A DNA stretch of 64,000 bases from Leptobacterium flavescens (GTDB lineage Bacteria; Bacteroidota; Bacteroidia; Flavobacteriales; Flavobacteriaceae), in contig NZ_JAABOO010000001.1 in NCBI RefSeq assembly GCF_010671605.1, forward strand, positions 1,665,190 through 1,729,189, written 5' to 3'. The notes under the pieces were generated by a model. It searched no databases, was not told the DNA's origin, and saw nothing but the letters and a program-made list of their open reading frames with translations. A program made the translations under genes and the position numbers. Shown here in pieces: positions 62,301 through 64,000 of this stretch. Each line of letters starts with the position of its first letter. Positions within the stretch are counted from its first letter, which is position 1.

Positions 62301-64000
62301 GTGATCGTATTCGATGTTCCAGTACATCCGAAGTCATCTCTTACCGTTACCGTGTAAGTTCCAGGAGTTAGTCCTCCAAACGAAGCCGAACTCTGGAATG
62401 CGCCTCCGTTCAGACTGTACTCATAAGGAGCTACTCCTCCTGCAGGAGTCGCCGTTATGGTCACTCCCGTAGCTACATCATAACAGAAGGTATCCGGTGC
62501 GATCGTTACCGTCGGTGCTACCGGAGCGGTGATCGTCAATGGCTGTGTCACTTCACATCCTCGGGTATCTCTAACAAATACCGTATAAGTTCCCGCAGTC
62601 AGTCCCGCAAATACATTACCGTTCTGATATGGGAAGTCTATTCCGGCTGATCCCGTATCATCCAACTGATACTCATATCCTCCCCAACCATCGGCTGCGG
62701 TGATCGTAAGTACTGCATCACTGATACAGGTAAGCGGATCAAGACTCTGAGTAAAGGTCAATGCAGCTGGCGGACCAGAGATCACTACTGCTGATGAAGT
62801 ATCCGTACAGAATGGATTCGAAAGATCCACTACGCGTACTGTATAAGTATCAGGACCAAGCCCTGTAATCGTTTCTGTAGTATTTGATGAAGTTCCGTTA
62901 GCCACTACTGCAGCTCCAGAATCAAGTACTTCATAGTCATATGATCCTGCAAAGTTGCTTACCGTGAAAGAAAGACTTCCGTCAGCAGCTCCAAAACAAA
63001 CTTCATCACTTACCAATTGTGCCGTAACACTGATCGGTACTATATCATCTACCGTATAACTCTCCGTAATGGTACATCCTTTGGCATCGGTTACCTGGAT
63101 CGTATAGGTTCCTGGTCCAAGACCTGTAAAGACATTGTTGTTCCCGTTGTTTACCACAGATCCCGCAGGTGCAGTGATCTCATAAACAAACGGGGCATTA
63201 CCATCAGTTACCGTTACTGTTACATCCGTTACTAAAGCAGGACATATAATCGGTGCTGAGGCAAAACTTAGATCGGTAGGCGCATTTAACGGATCTAAAG
63301 TAACTGCATTGGTTACAATAGTACATCCGTTAGGTACATCTCTTACCGTAATGGTATAAGTACCATCGGTAAGACCTGCAAAGGTTGGTGAGGCCTGGAA
63401 GTTTACGCCATCCAGACTATATTCATAAGTACCTGTTCCTCCGGCTGCTGTTCCTCCCTGGATCGTGATCGATCCGTCGGTTAAACAAGTATAGTCTACT
63501 GCGATCTCTGCCGTAGCGGTGATCGGAGTGGCCGGGTTTAAGGTTACTGTATCGGTAAAGGTACACTCCTTGGAATCACGAACCGTATAAGTATAGGTTC
63601 CAGGGGCAAGACCGGCATAAACCGTCTGTGTCGAAAAGGCACTTCCGTCAAAGCTGATCTCATATCCAGGGGTACCGAAATTAGTGTCTATGTTGATCGT
63701 TACAATACCATCGCTTCCGCCTGCACAACTTACATCCTGGGTAATGGCTGCAGTTGCCTGAGGGTTCTCCGCTGGAGTCACAGTTACCACATTGGTCACT
63801 ATCTGACATCCTTGCGTATCAGTTACTCTGAAGGTATAATCTCCTGCGGTGGTAGTCGTAAAAGTAGATCCGGCTATTCCACTGAAAGCTCCTCCGTTAA
63901 ACGATACCTCATAAGTGTATCCAGGATATCCGCTTCCTGCCGTAATATCTATCACAGCATCCGGACTCACAGAACAATCAAGATCCTTGGTCAATACCGC
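53324..64000 (-). CDS. sprB: Giant SprB-like gliding adhesin (partial; N-terminus outside window)
   Basis: More than 3,550 residues in frame, open to the window edge. The body is a chain of about 40 domains of roughly 80-90 residues, each with a Cys near the start (often V.C.G..DG), a GG..PY.Y core and a second Cys in DANGC. These are SprB-type repeats, with the two Cys probably forming one disulfide per domain. The last 85 residues (FIPNFFTPDGDGTNDTW, then the DIFDRYG-like QIFDRYG and PLPSGDYWYVV) are a gliding-motility / T9SS type B sorting domain. In F. johnsoniae SprB is the motile surface adhesin; sprF follows sprB there as here. The gene symbol rests on this arrangement; other large T9SS adhesins are possible. 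Confidence 0.88.
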   Translation of the reverse strand, partial: AVLTKDLDCSVSPDAVIDITAGSGYPGYTYEVSFNGGAFSGIAGSTFTTTTAGDYTFRVTDTQGCQIVTNVVTVTPAENPQATAAITQDVSCAGGSDGIVTINIDTNFGTPGYEISFDGSAFSTQTVYAGLAPGTYTYTVRDSKECTFTDTVTLNPATPITATAEIAVDYTCLTDGSITIQGGTAAGGTGTYEYSLDGVNFQASPTFAGLTDGTYTITVRDVPNGCTIVTNAVTLDPLNAPTDLSFASAPIICPALVTDVTVTVTDGNAPFVYEITAPAGSVVNNGNNNVFTGLGPGTYTIQVTDAKGCTITESYTVDDIVPISVTAQLVSDEVCFGAADGSLSFTVSNFAGSYDYEVLDSGAAVVANGTSSNTTETITGLGPDTYTVRVVDLSNPFCTDTSSAVVISGPPAALTFTQSLDPLTCISDAVLTITAADGWGGYEYQLDDTGSAGIDFPYQNGNVFAGLTAGTYTVFVRDTRGCEVTQPLTITAPVAPTVTIAPDTFCYDVATGVTITATPAGGVAPYEYSLNGGAFQSSASFGGLTPGTYTVTVRDDFGCTGTSNTITINDALTASAVLTKDLDCSVSPDAVIDITAGSGYPGYTYEVSFNGGAFSGIAGSTFTTTTAGDYTFRVTDTQGCQIVTNPVTVTPADLPVINNVVPTDVLCNGDLTGALDITIDTTIGVPPYVINVVNTTTATNFGTQTNGLPAGNYEVTVTDAKGCTSVPFPVTIAEPNALDITVVGNPLTCTPVGNQLGSVDITITTGSTPNYTYYLLDNTGALAATSTANPTGPTAATNLTFADVDFGDYTVRIVDANGCEIVRPVTVATGPDVLITTSGAAGCTVGSGSMLVEAQASNGTLGVGNFFFAIYPAPPFSPAQVGITWFAADPSPPAASPNTFTFTGLNPGVTYTFIVHDDDTNCEFIQEATVPVANLSGLTSSVTPTDVSCFGAADGNVSFTFDNFDAGATSVDYEIFTALTNVSTGITGNSTVNPPAGPVAVNNFGALAPGEYYIVFTENGGVNNGCVAVSTNFIIQQAPALLTVSATSPVNDNCNPNAGVITATAQAGVAPYEYQFLLATDPAPTATSPGWGTANTANVESGNYIVYVRDASNCVQASAPVTVDLDPSPVISATVPNQCTESEGNFTINVNLDTAGVAPYTYSFNGGAFQPQAAANFDYTNLSSGTYTIEVRDANGCGNLINVEIFQPTDLVPIVTVQPTCNNNDGVVTINVTGGSGVYEYDLLDGGGVSLTGGARQASNVFTGLAADSYTAVVFDIAGGSNCSANRPVDLEVPTAVNFTENVQDVSCNGGSDGSIEVVLDPTNDNPPYTYTLDDGTNPPIVQNSPLFSGLSAGSYDITVTSDRNCDLTRTVVVGEPAALTATAASTLFSCDPTDNTVNDAQITVTPAGGTAPYTYSIDGVNFVSSNVFDVSADATYTLTVRDANGCTFAFNEIIAPLQRVVIDNITSTQAINCTQPEIVEINVSGGSGNYEYILLPSGTPQASNQFTLTAPGVYSFQVNDLDRGCFAIESFEVLPFDLITVSAAHVSDVTCFGGTDGELSLTTAAYTGTYDYEVLDAGGAVVANGSGNAPETINIGGLGTGVYTVRVVETQNPFCEATTNVVTITSPDAAVAVTATATLANCNVGAIITPVGTGGNGTYEYSVVPQGNPAGAFTSATSFEVNPATYPATFTVFVRDAAANICTSSVDIVVDRDPDPTVTVPAFADDQCTSNGSSYTFTAVGTGVAPLEYSIDGVSFQSSASFTVSTDGTYTVTVRDANGCTATDTITIFPPVDMTASVTAEETCNPATDGEITLTASGGSGNYQYRITAPAATPFQASNVFGGLTAGTYTLEVEDTTTNCTDTVTITIDAPTPVAFTLTPTDVSCNGGSDGTITVNLDASNDEPPYLYSLDGGTTTQTSPLFTGLTAGPYNVTVISSKGCTLTVATNIGEPAALTATAASTLFSCDPTDNTVNDAQITVTPAGGTAPYTYSIDGVNFVSSNVFDVSADATYTLTVRDANGCTFAFNEIIAPLQRVVIDNITSTQAINCTQPEIVEINVSGGSGNYEYILLPSGTPQASNQFTLTAPGVYSFQVNDLDRGCFAIESFEVLPFDLITVSAAHVSDVTCFGGTDGELSLTTAAYTGTYDYEVLDAGGAVVANGSGNAPETINIGGLGTGVYTVRVVETQNPFCEATTNVVTITSPDAAVAVTATATLANCNVGAIITPVGTGGNGTYEYSVVPQGNPAGAFTSATSFEVNPATYPATFTVFVRDAAANICTSSVDIVVDRDPDPTVTVPAFADDQCTSNGSSYTFTAVGTGVAPLEYSIDGVSFQSSASFTVSTDGAYTVTVRDANGCTATDTITIFPPLDVVVDVTTQPSCANNDGSITATGSGGSGNTANYQYTLLDNGGAVLQGPNTTGVFTGLTGGVIYRVQFVDTTVGAPACIAEETITLEIPTPVTLLPTDVTDITCNGAADGTITVNLEPAPANDNPPYVFTVDNGTDPAITQNSGVFTGLNPGTYTITVTSNRNCVATDTVTIGEPLSLTGTASVTSEFACNPDNSSTTATITAVADNTTGTSATGGYLFSIDGVNFFTNGTNTYDFDVTAAGAYTITIQDDNACVFTVPVTVNPLTTFTLDAVTQITAITCANPEEVRVDVTGGSGDFTYEILPGGPVQVNNNLFTLTTPDSYTFRVTDNVTGCFETIVYDVPPFDLIEVSATKISDITCFGDADGVIELTVSNYTGTYDYEVLDQTSAVIANGNDVAPGTIQINNLPSGVYTVRVVETQTPFCEETTNVVTIDSPAAPLTLTLDVTNDLTCDGNDGEITAVATGGWAGYQFRLLRNGVETVPFGAATSFTGLDAATYTVEVRDANGCVVSTDQILVQPTQIVATAVQVDALVCAGDATASIEVTATGGRPDVDPTATYQYILNVLDPTTGTILSSSAAQSSNTFGNLSAGRYSVTVIDGWNCDVTTNEVIISDPAEVVATLVQDTSASCLVEATITLTASGGTAPYSYSTDGVNYTGSFASSITLPAPAGDYQFFVRDSNLCVSDISNQVSIDPVPALTIDPETTVDVGCNGESTGLIQVRASGGLGNYTFTLLASDQTTVIRPAQTEDIFRDLPAGQYFVRVDSGDCQALTQPITIIEGVELTAREPIIDNPLCVDDMGSITIILEGGTGQYQFAISPNLNEFQSENVFDNLAPGMYTIIAQDSNGCRPFIFEREIVAPAQVAGTVANMQGELCAGDLDGFIEVNITGGTAPYFTRLVSSPDNPLTFDPNFVQDQFTFTGLAGGYSYVVLVRDANGCESQIAMDLPAGININAAANVETVCTGNLPSHNVTITVDPSVQNDVMFAMDSMDNNDLQLFDPNGFQDVAPGAHFVRVVHANGCEEIVNFTIDNVAPLGITATQGLINEIVASATGGVEPYEYFFNGVSNGSSNSFFVNQTGTYEVRVVDANGCEAVTSIFIEFIDIFIPNFFTPDGDGTNDTWSPKNTEPFPDILTQIFDRYGRLIAELRQGESWLGTYNGNPLPSGDYWYVVKLNASFDGREFVGNFTLYR
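56901..58153 (-). repeat. 1253-bp internal duplication of the adhesin gene, C-terminal copy
   Basis: Near-identical, without any visible shift in phase, to 58626-59878; the spacing is 1725 bp (575 codons). Confidence 0.9.
58626..59878 (-). repeat. 1253-bp internal duplication of the adhesin gene, N-terminal copy
   Basis: Counterpart of 56901-58153. Differences seen are single-base and mostly synonymous. Confidence 0.9.
62055..62275 (-). repeat. Adhesin internal repeat, partner of the right window edge
   Basis: Near-identical to about 63780-64000, again 1725 bp apart. It encodes the LTKDLDCSVSP domain, present twice. The repeat runs off the window. Confidence 0.85.

Overview
The window reads as chromosomal DNA of a gliding member of the Flavobacteriaceae (Bacteroidota). 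The grounds are: a type IX secretion (T9SS) lipoprotein of the SprE/PorW type at the left edge; a giant SprB-type adhesin followed directly by a PorP/SprF-type partner at the right edge; many families found mainly in Bacteroidota (DUF5687, DUF4254, DUF6427, DUF6341, DUF6909, DUF4837, DUF2652); and promoters of the Bacteroidota type, with a TAnnTTTG -7 box and in the best cases a TTG/TTTG -33 box 17-19 bases upstream.

Layout. 1-10.2 kb is housekeeping: partial sprE; a PadR-controlled ABC exporter operon; a PaaE-like flavin/2Fe-2S reductase; a GT9 plus DUF4254 pair; upp; DUF6427; DUF6341; purD. 10.2-37.6 kb is one long surface-polysaccharide locus, almost all on the minus strand and visibly A+T-rich from about 13 to 36 kb. 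It holds Wzz, Wzx, a Wzy-like polymerase and an O-antigen ligase-like protein, dTDP-rhamnose genes (rfbABCD), a UDP-xylose-type decarboxylase and a heparinase II/III-like lipoprotein. Most notably it holds nearly every step of an enterobacterial common antigen (ECA)-like pathway: WecA, WecB, WecC, WecG, RffG/RfbB, RffH/RfbA, WecE and WecF, with a hexapeptide acyltransferase where WecD would be needed. Two formyltransferase/deacetylase gene pairs flank wecG. 37.6-49.9 kb returns to housekeeping: GH3-like, M23 peptidase, tatA, tex, a small membrane protein, DUF4837, a LysM transglycosylase, pgk, DUF2652, holB; a DoxX gene follows at 49.9-50.3 kb.

45.6-46.4 kb and 50.3-51.8 kb are gene-poor and packed with interspersed repeats. 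The second contains a strictly phased 22-bp array (eight units, 11-bp conserved core plus 11-bp variable spacer), a 183-bp segment present twice, and a repeat copy split by a 63-bp insert. tRNA-Cys and folB follow. The window ends in a reading frame of more than 3,550 residues (53324 to beyond 64000) built from about 40 SprB-like domains and ending in a gliding-motility/T9SS type B C-terminal domain. Its domains follow a seven-domain super-repeat, part of which was duplicated recently.

The most interesting points are the ECA-like pathway in a flavobacterium, the paired formyltransferase/deacetylase modules, the heptad organisation of the adhesin, and the 22-bp phased array. No CRISPR array, prophage, insertion sequence or defence system was seen.
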